Part shown: piece after piece, positions 8,101-15,712 of the stretch
Numbering within the stretch: position 1 is the first letter of the stretch
Layout: each line of letters begins with the position of its first letter
Assembly: GCF_008710095.1 (NCBI RefSeq)
Contig: NZ_VYKJ01000021.1
Span: 3,296 to 67,295, forward strand
Direction: 5' to 3'
Length of the DNA stretch: 64,000 bases
Source: Affinibrenneria salicis
Lineage (GTDB): Bacteria > Pseudomonadota > Gammaproteobacteria > Enterobacterales > Enterobacteriaceae
Made by a program: the position numbers and the translations under genes
The notes under the pieces: generated by a model
Told to the model about the DNA's origin: nothing
The model's database searches: none
Seen by the model: only the letters and a program-made list of their open reading frames with translations

Positions 8101-8888
8101 GCTGTCGCTCCTGTTTTCTGATAGGCCGGATGCCAGCGCAGCCAGCTGCGCTCCAGCAGGCGCGCCGCGCTGTCGGCCGCCTTGCCCAGCATGGCGTAGA
8201 GGATAATCGCCACCACGACCACATCGGTCTGCAGGAATTCGCGCGCGTTCATCGCCAGATAGCCGATGCCGGCGCTGGCGGAAATCGTTTCCGCCACAAT
8301 CAGCGTCAGCCACATAAAGCCGAGGGCAAAGCGTACCCCGACCAGGATCGAAGGCAGCGCGCCCGGCAGAATCACCTGCCAGAACAGCGCCGGTCCGGAT
8401 AACCCGTAGCTGCGCGCCATCTCTACCAGGCCGGCATCCACATTGCGTACGCCGTGCCAGGTGTTGAGGTAAATGGGAAACAGTGTGCCGAGCGCCACCA
8501 GAAAGATTTTGGCGCTTTCATCGATGCCGAACCACAGGATCACCAGCGGGATAAGCGCCAGGTGCGGCACGTTGCGGATCATCTGGATGGTACTGTCCAG
8601 CAGCAGCGCGCCGGTGCGCGACAGACCGGTGGTGAAGCCCAGCAGCAGCCCCAGAGAGCCGCCGATGGCGAATCCCACGGCGGCGCGCCAGCCGCTAATC
8701 GCCAGATGGTGCCATAATTCGCCGCTGGCGATCAGCGCCCATGCCGCCGAGATGACCGCACTGGGCGCCGGCAGGATACGGCTGGACAACCAGCCGGCGC
8801 TAACCGCCAACTGCCAGGCCGCCACCAGCGCGATGGGCAGCAGCTACGGCGCCAGAGCGCCGGTAATTATCGTCACACTACGTTTCAT
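8097..8888 (-). pseudogene. ssuC: Sulfonate ABC permease with amber stop at codon 15
   Basis: Reading from the ATG at 8888, which has AGGAG about 8 bases upstream, gives MKRSVTIITGALAP, then TAG (8844-8846), then LLPIALVAAWQLAVSAGWL and the rest of SsuC to the stop at 8097. E. coli SsuC reads APWFLP at this point, so the stop looks like a TGG-to-TAG change. Everything after it is well conserved (six membrane segments, and the [25 protein letters not shown] coupling loop). A restart at the GTG at 8825 would give 242 residues lacking part of helix 1 and has no Shine-Dalgarno. The alternatives are a recent pseudogene, amber suppression or a sequencing error. Confidence 0.85.
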
Positions 8889-9343
8889 TTACGCGATCTC
8901 TCCTGTACCTGCGGGGCTGATGAGGGCTCTGACGGCGCCCGGCCGGCTGCGGTATGCCGGAGACGACGGAGAAGAGAGGATAATCGGCGCGCGTCGGCGA
9001 TTCTGCTCACACCGTCCATCCCGCGCCCCAGGGCAAAATCAGTGAAAATAGTAGCAGTCGGTAAAATTAATTTTTAAATGCTATTTTTGGCTATCGACAG
9101 AAAATGATGTGCTAAAGCTCCGGCTGGTTATGACGGCGGAAATAAGCGCGGCAGGCGCGGCGTGAAAAAAGACGCTATTTAGCCGGGCAGGCCGGATATA
9201 AAAAGAGATCGTTACGGGACCAGGCTGACGTCCGCGGCGGTAAAGGAAAAAATCAGCTTAGCAATCTCTTTTTTGTGCTTTGACAGTCTTTCCTCTCAGA
9301 GGGGAGAGTAATACTCCCTTATTTCGTTCTGGATTATGTCGTA
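8889..9343. other. Divergent control region of the sulfonate genes
   Basis: The 455 bp separate ssuCB from the plus-strand sulfonate-binding protein gene and must hold both promoters. A+T-rich tracts at 9050-9080 and 9240-9270 are the likely core regions. In E. coli, ssu is activated by Cbl/CysB, whose sites are too loose to place by eye. No gene is seen. Confidence 0.4.
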
Positions 9344-10315
9344 ATGGTTCGAGCCGGTATTATTGTGCGAAATTTTATTATGGCGTTTGCCGCGTTGTCC
9401 GGCGCCTTATTTTACCATTCCGCCTGGGGAGAAACCGAATTACGCATCGGTTACCAAAAATCGTCCACGCTGCTGACCATCTTAAAATTGCAGGGCAGCC
9501 TGGAGAAAGCGTTCGCTGAACAGGGTGTAAAGGTGAGCTGGTATGAGTTTTCCAGTGGGTTGCCGCTGCTGGAGTCGCTAAACATCGGCAATGTGGATGT
9601 ATCGGCCGACGTGGCGGATACGGTGCCGGTGTTCGCGCAGGCGGCGGGCGCCAGCCTGACCTATTTCGCGCGGGAAGAACCCTCGCCGGATGCGCAGTCG
9701 ATCCTGGTGCCGGCTTCTTCGCCATTAAAGAGCCTGGCCGATCTGAAAGGAAAACGCATTGCGGTGACCAAAGCGGCGGGTAGCCACTACTTGTTGATTG
9801 CCGCGCTGGCTAAAGCCGGGATGACCTTTAACGATATCACGCCTTCCTACCTGACGCCGGCCGATGGCCGCGCCGCCTTTGAACGCGGCAACGTGGATGC
9901 CTGGGTCACCTGGGAGCCGTTTGTCGCCAGCGCCCGGCGTCAGCAGAATGCCCGGGTTCTGAGCAGCGGACGGGATCTCGCGGAGTACCAGCGTTACTAC
10001 CTGGCCTCGACGGCATTCGCCGAAAAACATCCGCAAATACTGGCGCTGATTTACCAGCAACTGGAACAGACCGGCCTTTGGGTCAAGGCCCATCCGGCCG
10101 AAGCAGCCAGACTGTTGGGACCGCTGTGGGGCAATCTGGACCACAGCACGGTGGAGCAGGCTAATGCCAGCCGCAGCTACCGTATTCGGCCGGTAAGCCG
10201 CGATGGCCTGGGGGAGCAACAGAAGATCGCCGACGCTTTTTTTGACGCCGGGCTGCTGCCGAAGCGGATCGACGCCGGCGCGGTTGCGATCTGGCAGCCG
10301 CCGGCTCAGCCGTAG
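9344..10315 (+). CDS. Aliphatic sulfonate-type substrate-binding protein
   Basis: This 323-residue periplasmic binding protein begins with a signal peptide (MVRAGIIVRN then a hydrophobic core, cleavage near AWG/E, residue 29). ELRIGYQKSSTLLTILK, KGKRIAVTKAAGSHYLL and NVDAWVTWEPF are hallmarks of the SsuA/TauA/NrtA type. The start at 9344 keeps the positively charged n-region; the ATG at 9380 would lose it. It is divergent from ssuCB and upstream of the thiol dioxygenase gene. It may serve the ssuB/ssuC transporter, or deliver another sulfonate or sulfinate. Substrate is inferred. Confidence 0.88.
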   Translation: MVRAGIIVRNFIMAFAALSGALFYHSAWGETELRIGYQKSSTLLTILKLQGSLEKAFAEQGVKVSWYEFSSGLPLLESLNIGNVDVSADVADTVPVFAQAAGASLTYFAREEPSPDAQSILVPASSPLKSLADLKGKRIAVTKAAGSHYLLIAALAKAGMTFNDITPSYLTPADGRAAFERGNVDAWVTWEPFVASARRQQNARVLSSGRDLAEYQRYYLASTAFAEKHPQILALIYQQLEQTGLWVKAHPAEAARLLGPLWGNLDHSTVEQANASRSYRIRPVSRDGLGEQQKIADAFFDAGLLPKRIDAGAVAIWQPPAQP

Positions 10316-10440
10316 TCGTAGTCGTAGCGCCGGCGCGTCGCGACGATGCGCGCGGGCCAGCGGTTTTGGGGTTCGATTTATCGGGCGTATTACCGGCGGA
10401 GTTGGTTAGCTTCCGGTCCGCCGCAGGGGAGAATGAAACA

Positions 10441-11037
10441 ATGACAGCGTTGTTAAGAGTCGATCGCTTACGCGATTTTATTGGTCAACTGGCCGGGGTG
10501 GTCGAGTCGGGCGACGAGGCGACCATTCTGCGCGAGGGCGGCGCGCTGCTCGGTGAACTGGTCAGCCACGATGACTGGCTGGATGACGCTTTCGCCCGGC
10601 CGCATGCGGATCGCTACCAGCAGTACCTGCTGCACGTCGATTCGCGCCAGCGCTTCTGCGTGGTCAGCTTTGTCTGGGGGCCGGGGCAGTCGACGCCGAT
10701 TCACGATCACCGGGTCTGGGGCTTGATCGGCATGTTGCGCGGGGCGGAGACCTCGCGTTCGTTTGTGCGGCGCGACGGCGTCCTGCAGGCGCACGGCGAG
10801 CCGGTATCGCTGCGGCCGGGCGACGTGGAGTCGGTGTCGCCGGCGGTTGGCGACATTCATCAGGTGAGCAATGCGCTGAGCGACGAAACGTCCATCAGCA
10901 TTCACGTATACGGCGCCAATATCGGCGCCGTGCGGCGCGCGGTGTATGACGCGGACGGCCGGCAAAAAACCTTTATCTCGGGCTATTCCAATGCCCTGTT
11001 ACCGAATATCTGGGATCTGTCCGACCATGAGCGCTAA
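10441..11037 (+). CDS. Thiol dioxygenase, 3-mercaptopropionate type
   Basis: The 198-residue cupin has non-haem iron ligands H88 and H90 (PIHDHRVWG) and H140 (GDIHQVSN), and the S153-H155-Y157 triad (SIHVY) of cysteine-dioxygenase-fold enzymes. The RYQQYLL segment (residues 58-64) has glutamine where eukaryotic cysteine dioxygenase has the carboxylate-binding arginine. This is typical of bacterial Gln-type enzymes such as Pseudomonas aeruginosa PA2602, which prefer 3-mercaptopropionate. Oxidation gives a sulfinate. The ATG at 10441 follows AGGGGAG. The gene overlaps the rhodanese gene by 11 bp. Family is certain; substrate is inferred from the motif. Confidence 0.9.
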   Translation: MTALLRVDRLRDFIGQLAGVVESGDEATILREGGALLGELVSHDDWLDDAFARPHADRYQQYLLHVDSRQRFCVVSFVWGPGQSTPIHDHRVWGLIGMLRGAETSRSFVRRDGVLQAHGEPVSLRPGDVESVSPAVGDIHQVSNALSDETSISIHVYGANIGAVRRAVYDADGRQKTFISGYSNALLPNIWDLSDHER

Positions 11038-12640
11038 TGTTACTTCTGCCGTACGTCAGTGTGACGATATCCGCCGCGCGTTGCTGGCGCGCGATGAACT
11101 GGCGCTGGTGGATGTGCGGGAAGAGGCGCCGTACGCCACCGGCCATCCGCTGTTCGCCGTGAATATCCCTCTGTCTCGTCTGGAACTGGACATCTTTGCC
11201 CGGGTGCCGCGCAGGACCACGCCGATCACGCTGTATGACGACGGCGAAGGGCTGGCGGCCATCGCCAGGCGTCGTCTGGTCGAACTGGGCTATACGGACG
11301 TGGCGCTGTTGGCCGGCGGGCTGTCCGGCTGGCGCGCGGCGGGGGGCGAAGTCTTTATTGACGTGAATAGCCCGAGCAAAGCGTTTGGCGAACTGCTGGA
11401 GGCGCAGGCGCATACCCCTTCGCTCAGCGCCGCAGAGGTTAACGCGCTGCTGGCTGGCGAGGAAGACGTGGTGGTGCTCGACAGCCGGCGCTTTGACGAA
11501 TATCAGACCATGAGTATTCCGACCGGCATTAGCGTGCCGGGCGGCGAACTGGCGCTGCGCGCGCGCGATCTGGCGCCGTCGCCGTCGACCCGCATCATCG
11601 TTAATTGCGCAGGGCGTACCCGCAGCCTGGTAGGCGCCCAGTCGTTGATTAATGCCGGCGTGCCTAATCCGGTCGCGGCGCTGCGCAACGGCACGATTGG
11701 CTGGACGCTGGCCGGCCTGCCGCTGGAGCACGGACAACAGCGCCGCTATGGTCGGGTCAGCGAAAACTATCGTCTTCAGACGGCGCGAGCCGCGAGGCGA
11801 CTGGCCGATCGGGCGGGCGTCGGCCGGGTGTCCCTCGCGCAGCTGGCGTTGTGGCGGCAGGAAGCCTGGCGCACCACTTATCTGATCGACGTACGCGATC
11901 AGCAGGCGTATCAGCATGCTCATCTCGCCGGCGCCCGCAATGTGCCGGGCGGTCAACTGGTCCAGGAAACCGATCATATTCTCAGCGTGCGCGGCGCGCG
12001 GGCCGTACTGGTGGATGATGACGGGGTGCGCGCCAACATGACCGCGTCGTGGCTGGCGCAGATGGGATGGGATTGCTGGGTCGTGGACGGACTGACGGCG
12101 CAGGAGTTCAGCGCGACGGGCGACTGGCAGGCGCCGCGGCCCGCCGCGCCGGAAGCCGACGAAATCGATGTGCATGCCCTGAATGAGCGGTGGCGGCGCG
12201 ACGACCTGCAGGTGCTGGATCTGACCGGCAGCGCCAGTTATGTGCAAGGACACATTCCCGGCGCCGGCTGGTTGTTGCGTGCGGATTTGCTGACCGGCAG
12301 GGCGAAACTGCCGCCGGCGGCCGATGGCTATGTGCTGACCTGCGCTTCCGGCTTGCTGGCGCGTTTCGCCGCGGCGGATCTGCGGCGGCTCACCGATCGC
12401 CCGGTGCGGGTGCTGCGCGGCGGAACCCAGGCCTGGCGCGAGGCCGGGTTACCGTTAGCCAGCGGCGAAGAGCGTTTATTATCGCCACGCACTGACCGCT
12501 ATCGTCGACCTTATGAAGGAACAGACAATTCGCCGGCCGCGATGCGGGCCTACCTTGACTGGGAGTTCGGTCTGATTGCGCAACTGGATCGCGACGGCAC
12601 GCATTTCTTTCACGTACTGTCGCCGCCGGAGACGCCGTAG
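11027..12640 (+). CDS. Four-domain rhodanese sulfurtransferase
   Basis: This 537-residue cytoplasmic protein contains four rhodanese-like domains (about 10-110, 130-235, 270-365 and 380-480). Domains 2 and 4 keep a catalytic cysteine, C194 in NCAGRTRS and C439 in TCASGLLA. Domains 1 and 3 have aspartate at the equivalent loop (YDDGEG, VDDDGV), so they should be inactive. The ATG at 11027 overlaps the dioxygenase gene by 11 bp, implying coupled translation. P. aeruginosa has a comparable pair (PA2602/PA2603). The likely role is moving or detoxifying sulfane sulfur released during thiol catabolism. A short tail (about 485-537) has a WEFGLIAQLDRDG segment of unknown role. Confidence 0.9.
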   Translation: MSANVTSAVRQCDDIRRALLARDELALVDVREEAPYATGHPLFAVNIPLSRLELDIFARVPRRTTPITLYDDGEGLAAIARRRLVELGYTDVALLAGGLSGWRAAGGEVFIDVNSPSKAFGELLEAQAHTPSLSAAEVNALLAGEEDVVVLDSRRFDEYQTMSIPTGISVPGGELALRARDLAPSPSTRIIVNCAGRTRSLVGAQSLINAGVPNPVAALRNGTIGWTLAGLPLEHGQQRRYGRVSENYRLQTARAARRLADRAGVGRVSLAQLALWRQEAWRTTYLIDVRDQQAYQHAHLAGARNVPGGQLVQETDHILSVRGARAVLVDDDGVRANMTASWLAQMGWDCWVVDGLTAQEFSATGDWQAPRPAAPEADEIDVHALNERWRRDDLQVLDLTGSASYVQGHIPGAGWLLRADLLTGRAKLPPAADGYVLTCASGLLARFAAADLRRLTDRPVRVLRGGTQAWREAGLPLASGEERLLSPRTDRYRRPYEGTDNSPAAMRAYLDWEFGLIAQLDRDGTHFFHVLSPPETP

Positions 12641-12755
12641 CTTCAGCAAATTTCATTGACTTTTCTGGTTCTTTTTCTCCGGCACGTTATTATATCGGCC
12701 GCGCCGATACGCATTTTCGTGCCGTTTATCTACTGAGTTAAAGCCAGGAGTATTT

Positions 12756-13280
12756 ATGATATTGCCGGTGTTCAAATATCATCCCGATCCTATCGCAACC
12801 GGAAGCATCAAGCTCAGCGATGAGACCTGTCAGTGCTGTGAGCAGCAACGCGGCGCTGTCTGTACGACATCGATCTACTCCAGACACCGCGTTGAGTTTA
12901 TCTGCCCCTGGTGCGTGGCGGACGGTTCGGCGGCAAAGAAATATGACGGCCAATTTAACGACGACTATCCGTTACTCGAAGATGGAATCGATCGCGACAT
13001 CGTCGTCGAAGTCAGCGAAAGAACGCCTGGCTATGTCTCGTGGCAACAGGAAGTGTGGCAATCCCACTGTAACGATGCCTGTGAATTTCATGGCGATGCC
13101 AGTAAAGCAGATTTGCAGGCGCTCTCCGGCGACGATCTCGACGCGTTTCTGGCTGATAACTATTTAGACGCAGAAATATGGTCGCGCATCCTGCAGGGCT
13201 ATGAAGACGGCGACGTAGCGATTTATAAATTCCGCTGCCGCCACTGCCAGAAAGCTATCTTTACCATGGACTGCAGTTAA
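12756..13280 (+). CDS. cbrC: CbrC family protein
   Basis: The 174-residue protein begins LPVFKYHPDPIATGSI and has three cysteine pairs typical of the CbrC/UPF0167 family: CQCCEQ near residue 27, CPWCVADG near 50 and CRHCQKAIF near the C-terminus. These suggest zinc binding. E. coli CbrC is a CreB-regulated gene linked to colicin E2 tolerance; the biochemical role is unknown. It stands alone behind the organosulfur genes with an A+T-rich 115-bp upstream region. Confidence 0.85.
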   Translation: MILPVFKYHPDPIATGSIKLSDETCQCCEQQRGAVCTTSIYSRHRVEFICPWCVADGSAAKKYDGQFNDDYPLLEDGIDRDIVVEVSERTPGYVSWQQEVWQSHCNDACEFHGDASKADLQALSGDDLDAFLADNYLDAEIWSRILQGYEDGDVAIYKFRCRHCQKAIFTMDCS

Positions 13281-13486
13281 TCGGTGCGATGGGCTTTATT
13301 AGCCGCGCCGCGGTCTCAGCACTGAGCGCGGCTGGCCATCCTGCCGCCCTGATTTACCCAGGCGCAGCATCAATACAGGTGACGTTAAAGGTTACGTTGC
13401 CATGTGTTGCGGGCGCCATCGCGCGCAGCGAGCGTTGCCTGGGACGTGGCGTGGTCAGAGAATTCCGGCCGTTTTATGTTCGTTAC

Positions 13487-13726
13487 TTAATCCGCAACCA
13501 TCCATTCATCCGCATCGTTAAACATTTCCTCAACCAGACGGTTCAGGATCGCCTTATCCGATTTACTGGCATCGCTATTGAGCGCGTTGGCCTGCATCGC
13601 TTTTACTTTTACTTCGGCGTCCGGGAAAACGCGTTGCACGCGCTTTGCCAGTTCGGCATGGATTATGCCGGCGGCGTCCGGTAGTCCACTCACATTTCGT
13701 TTGTCATAAATCAGTTCGACGTACAT
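13487..13726 (-). CDS. DinI-like SOS protein
   Basis: This 79-residue protein (MYVELIYDKRNVSGLPDAA start, FPDAEVKVKAMQANALNS centre and an acidic helix VEEMFNDADEWMVAD at the end) belongs to the DinI family. DinI stabilises RecA filaments and restrains LexA/UmuD cleavage. The closing acidic helix with the DADEW core is the part that contacts RecA in E. coli DinI. A LexA box just upstream supports SOS control. The opening VELIYDKRNV is closer to the phage- and plasmid-associated DinI-like branch than to chromosomal DinI. Confidence 0.85.
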   Translation of the reverse strand: MYVELIYDKRNVSGLPDAAGIIHAELAKRVQRVFPDAEVKVKAMQANALNSDASKSDKAILNRLVEEMFNDADEWMVAD

Positions 13727-13739
13727 AACTATTCCTTTT

Positions 13740-13759
13740 AACTGTTGTTATATCCAGTA
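13740..13759. promoter_or_regulatory. LexA (SOS) box
   Basis: CTG (13742-13744), ten bases TTGTTATATC, then CAG (13755-13757) matches the CTG-N10-CAG core of the LexA operator with an A+T-rich centre. It lies 16 bp upstream of the DinI-like start and overlaps the likely promoter region, as in other SOS genes. Confidence 0.75.
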
Positions 13760-13960
13760 TTTTATAGATTATTCGCAGGAAAAAGTCACGCGGTTATCCG
13801 TTGAAAGAACAGTGAGCAGGGGCCGGCACGCTGCCGAAAAATGGCTTTCAGAGAGACGGACCGGCTCATCGCGGAAGGGTATTCCTTTGGATTATGGCGG
13901 CATTAACCGTAAGTCATGGTAATGATCACTTAGTCAACGCATGTGAAAATTTATAAAATT

Positions 13961-13975
13961 ACAGGATGATCCTGT
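13961..13975. promoter_or_regulatory. ACAGGAT-G-ATCCTGT palindrome upstream of ail-like gene
   Basis: A perfect 7-bp inverted repeat around one central base lies about 70 bp upstream of the Ail/OmpX start, in the -35 or operator zone. No regulator I know has this exact site. Confidence 0.4.
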
Positions 13976-13993
13976 TTGAAATGATTGGTAACA

Positions 13994-14033
13994 TTTGATT
14001 GCTATTTTTACCGAAAACTAATTAGCAATCAAA
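13994..14033 (+). promoter_or_regulatory. 5' leader hairpin reaching the Shine-Dalgarno of the Ail-like gene
   Basis: TTTGATTGCTA (13994-14004) pairs perfectly with TAGCAATCAAA (14023-14033), an 11-bp stem closing an 18-nt loop. The 3' arm shares three bases with the AAAGGA Shine-Dalgarno (14031-14036) of the ATG at 14044. Such an A/U-rich stem could mask the ribosome-binding site at low temperature. Yersinia ail is known to carry an RNA thermometer. Whether this is transcribed and thermosensitive is inference. Confidence 0.5.
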
Positions 14034-14043
14034 GGAATAAAAA

Positions 14044-14586
14044 ATGAAGAAATTGTCTGTTATCGCCATTGCGGTTGCAGGGCTTGCTTTCGGATCATCC
14101 GCTGTCGCCGCAGGTGAGAGTACAATCTCTATTGGCTACGCGCAGAGTGACGTAGATTTCGATGGTTTCAGCCCGAAGGACGATCCGCGCGGGGTAAACC
14201 TCAAATACCGTTATGAAATGGATGATAATTGGGGGATGATTGGCTCGTTCACGTATACGGGAAGTGATAGCAGCTACAGCGCTGGCAATGAACGGGCTTC
14301 TCTTGACCTTACGTACTACTCGCTGACGGTTGGCCCGGTATACCGTTTCAATGAATATATCAGCGCATACGCGCTGGTCGGCGTGGCCCACGGAAAAGCC
14401 GAAGTCGAATATGAAAACAGTTCGGTTCGTGCATGGGGAGAAGAGAAGAGAACTGATTTAGCAGGCGGAGTGGGTTTGCAGTTCAACGTGACGCCAGACT
14501 TTGCAATCGACGCTTCCTACGAATATACAGCATTGGATAGCGTTGATGTTGGTACGTGGGCGCTGGGCTTGGGTTATCGCTTTTAA
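14044..14586 (+). CDS. Ail/Lom/OmpX-family outer membrane protein
   Basis: The 180-residue protein has a signal peptide (cleavage near VAA/G, residue 23), alternating aromatic beta-strands and a C-terminal FALGLGYRF-type end (here WALGLGYRF) with terminal phenylalanine for BAM insertion. Length and strand pattern fit the eight-stranded Ail/OmpX barrel. Family members mediate adhesion or serum resistance, or act as general barrel proteins. The gene is in an accessory patch with a DinI-like gene and IS remnants, has lower G+C than its neighbours, and ends at a terminator, so horizontal acquisition is possible. Confidence 0.85.
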   Translation: MKKLSVIAIAVAGLAFGSSAVAAGESTISIGYAQSDVDFDGFSPKDDPRGVNLKYRYEMDDNWGMIGSFTYTGSDSSYSAGNERASLDLTYYSLTVGPVYRFNEYISAYALVGVAHGKAEVEYENSSVRAWGEEKRTDLAGGVGLQFNVTPDFAIDASYEYTALDSVDVGTWALGLGYRF

Positions 14587-14606
14587 TCCCTATTTTTCTA
14601 TTAATT

Positions 14607-14632
14607 AACCCGGCCTGAGTGCCGGGTTTTTT
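14607..14632 (+). terminator. Rho-independent terminator of the Ail-like gene
   Basis: AACCCGGC (14607-14614) and GCCGGGTT pair across a six-base loop, followed by TTTTTT to 14632. Confidence 0.85.
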
Positions 14633-14762
14633 GATCGGGTTGTAGGGTGCCTCCCGGCGCCTGATTTTAGCATCCAATAAGTTGCATCATTTGGTCGGGA
14701 AGCCGCTCGCCCACTCAAAAGACAATAACCCCAAACTATACAATTTAAATTACAGTCTTTTA

Positions 14763-15147
14763 ACGCTGACGGAGCTGAAAAATCGGGGGCTTCAGGACAT
14801 CCTGATTGCTTGCGTGGACGGCTTGAAGGGCTTCCCGAATGCCCCAGTGTCAGGATACATGTCACCCCCATCAAAAACTCTAATGGGGTAGTGGGGACAC
14901 AATATAAAACGCATTTCACCAGAACGTAAGGCCGCCACATTGGCTAAACTCCTTCCTCCGTACAACATGACGGTTTCTGCCGTTGCGCAAATGGAAGGGA
15001 TATCGGAAGCTACTCTGTATAACTGGCGTAGTCAGGCAAAAGCAGAGGGGAAACCGGTGTCGGGTGCAGAAGAGACCGCTGGATGAATTCTCAGAGGCAT
15101 GGAACAACAAATACCCGCAAATCAGCAACAGCTGGCGTGCGCACTAG
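14763..15147 (+). pseudogene. IS256-family transposase remnant, interrupted
   Basis: Bases 14763-14843 encode TLTELKNRGLQDILIACVDG plus LKGFPNA, a hallmark of Mutator/IS256-type transposases. Bases 15079-15147 encode LDEFSEAWNNKYPQISNSWR, which fits the region further downstream of the same family. The intervening part is gone and replaced by a different IS fragment (14848-15078). Only these two short pieces survive, so the element is dead. Confidence 0.7.
14848..15086 (+). pseudogene. IS3-like transposase OrfA fragment inside the IS256 remnant
   Basis: The sequence starts TGTCAGGATACATGTC, which looks like an IS terminus. From 14904 it reads KRISPERKAATLAKLLPPYN, then TVSAVAQMEGISEATLYNWR and on to a stop at 15084-15086. 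This helix-turn-helix N-terminus is typical of IS3-type transposase subunits. There is no proper start codon (ATA in place of ATG) and the rest of the element is missing. It appears to have inserted into the IS256 copy and then been deleted. Confidence 0.65.
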
Positions 15148-15478
15148 TCCCTCGCCGTCATAACGCGTAGCGGGTTTATCGTTTTCCTTTGCGGCCCTCA
15201 CGTCACTGTCGGTTAATGGCCCTGTTTGCCTGGCCACGTCTGGCCCTCCGCACGAGTTTAGGCACGAGAGAAATTGAATTGATGATATAACGATATGTTT
15301 TTATTGCTTTAGTTATGATTTTGTTCGTATAACTAAAACGAAAAGTCACTCCGAAAAATGACGGTGGCGAGTACGATTTTTCATCGTTTAGTCAGCCCTG
15401 ACAGAATCAGCCAACTGTTATCTTTGGTTGCCTAAACATTCCGGGTAAAACCGTAGCAAACCGCCAGATAACAGACAA
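15148..15478. other. Non-coding stretch between IS remnants and tRNA-Pro
   Basis: No open frame or further IS piece is recognised. The sequence is less G+C-rich than the surroundings, consistent with an eroded insertion zone next to a tRNA gene. No direct repeat of the tRNA 3' end was found. Confidence 0.4.
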
Positions 15479-15513
15479 CAAAAAACCCGCAAACTCAGAG
15501 AGAATGCGGGTTT
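15479..15513 (-). terminator. Terminator of tRNA-Pro
   Basis: AAACCCGCA (15483-15491) and TGCGGGTTT (15505-15513) form a 9-bp stem. Read on the minus strand it is followed by a T-run, about 45 bp past the tRNA 3' end. Confidence 0.8.
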
Positions 15514-15557
15514 CTGTGGGGTTTCCATTAATAACCGGTACTAACGGAATATGTATT

Positions 15558-15634
15558 TGGTCGGCACGAGAGGATTTGAACCTCCGACCCCTGACACCCC
15601 ATGACAGTGCGCTACCAGGCTGCGCTACGTGCCG
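15558..15634 (-). tRNA. proL: tRNA-Pro(GGG)
   Basis: The reverse strand reads CGGCACGTAGCGCAGCCTGG through an anticodon loop with GGG to CTCGTGCCGACCA, a 77-nt tRNA with encoded CCA. Acceptor arms CGGCACG and CGTGCCG pair, and the GGTTCAAATCC T-arm is intact. It matches E. coli proL, also located next to yejM. tRNA loci are common integration sites, which fits the IS-rich patch beyond it. Confidence 0.95.
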
Positions 15635-15712
15635 ATGCTATGGGCGCTTATACTACCTTTTATTGTCCTGATTGCAATAGCTAAACCGAACGACTGCTTT
15701 AGATTTAGGCAG

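Noticed and set aside
10311..10330. Short GTAGTC repeat after the binding-protein stop
   Set aside because: Only about three units, no conserved context, and best explained as chance or minor slippage.
10973..12253. 426-codon open frame opposite the rhodanese gene
   Set aside because: Composition (R, Q, H and A rich) is that of an antisense shadow; the plus strand has four rhodanese domains.
13289..13684. 131-codon open frame opposite the DinI-like gene
   Set aside because: The minus-strand product is a recognisable DinI family protein with a LexA box.
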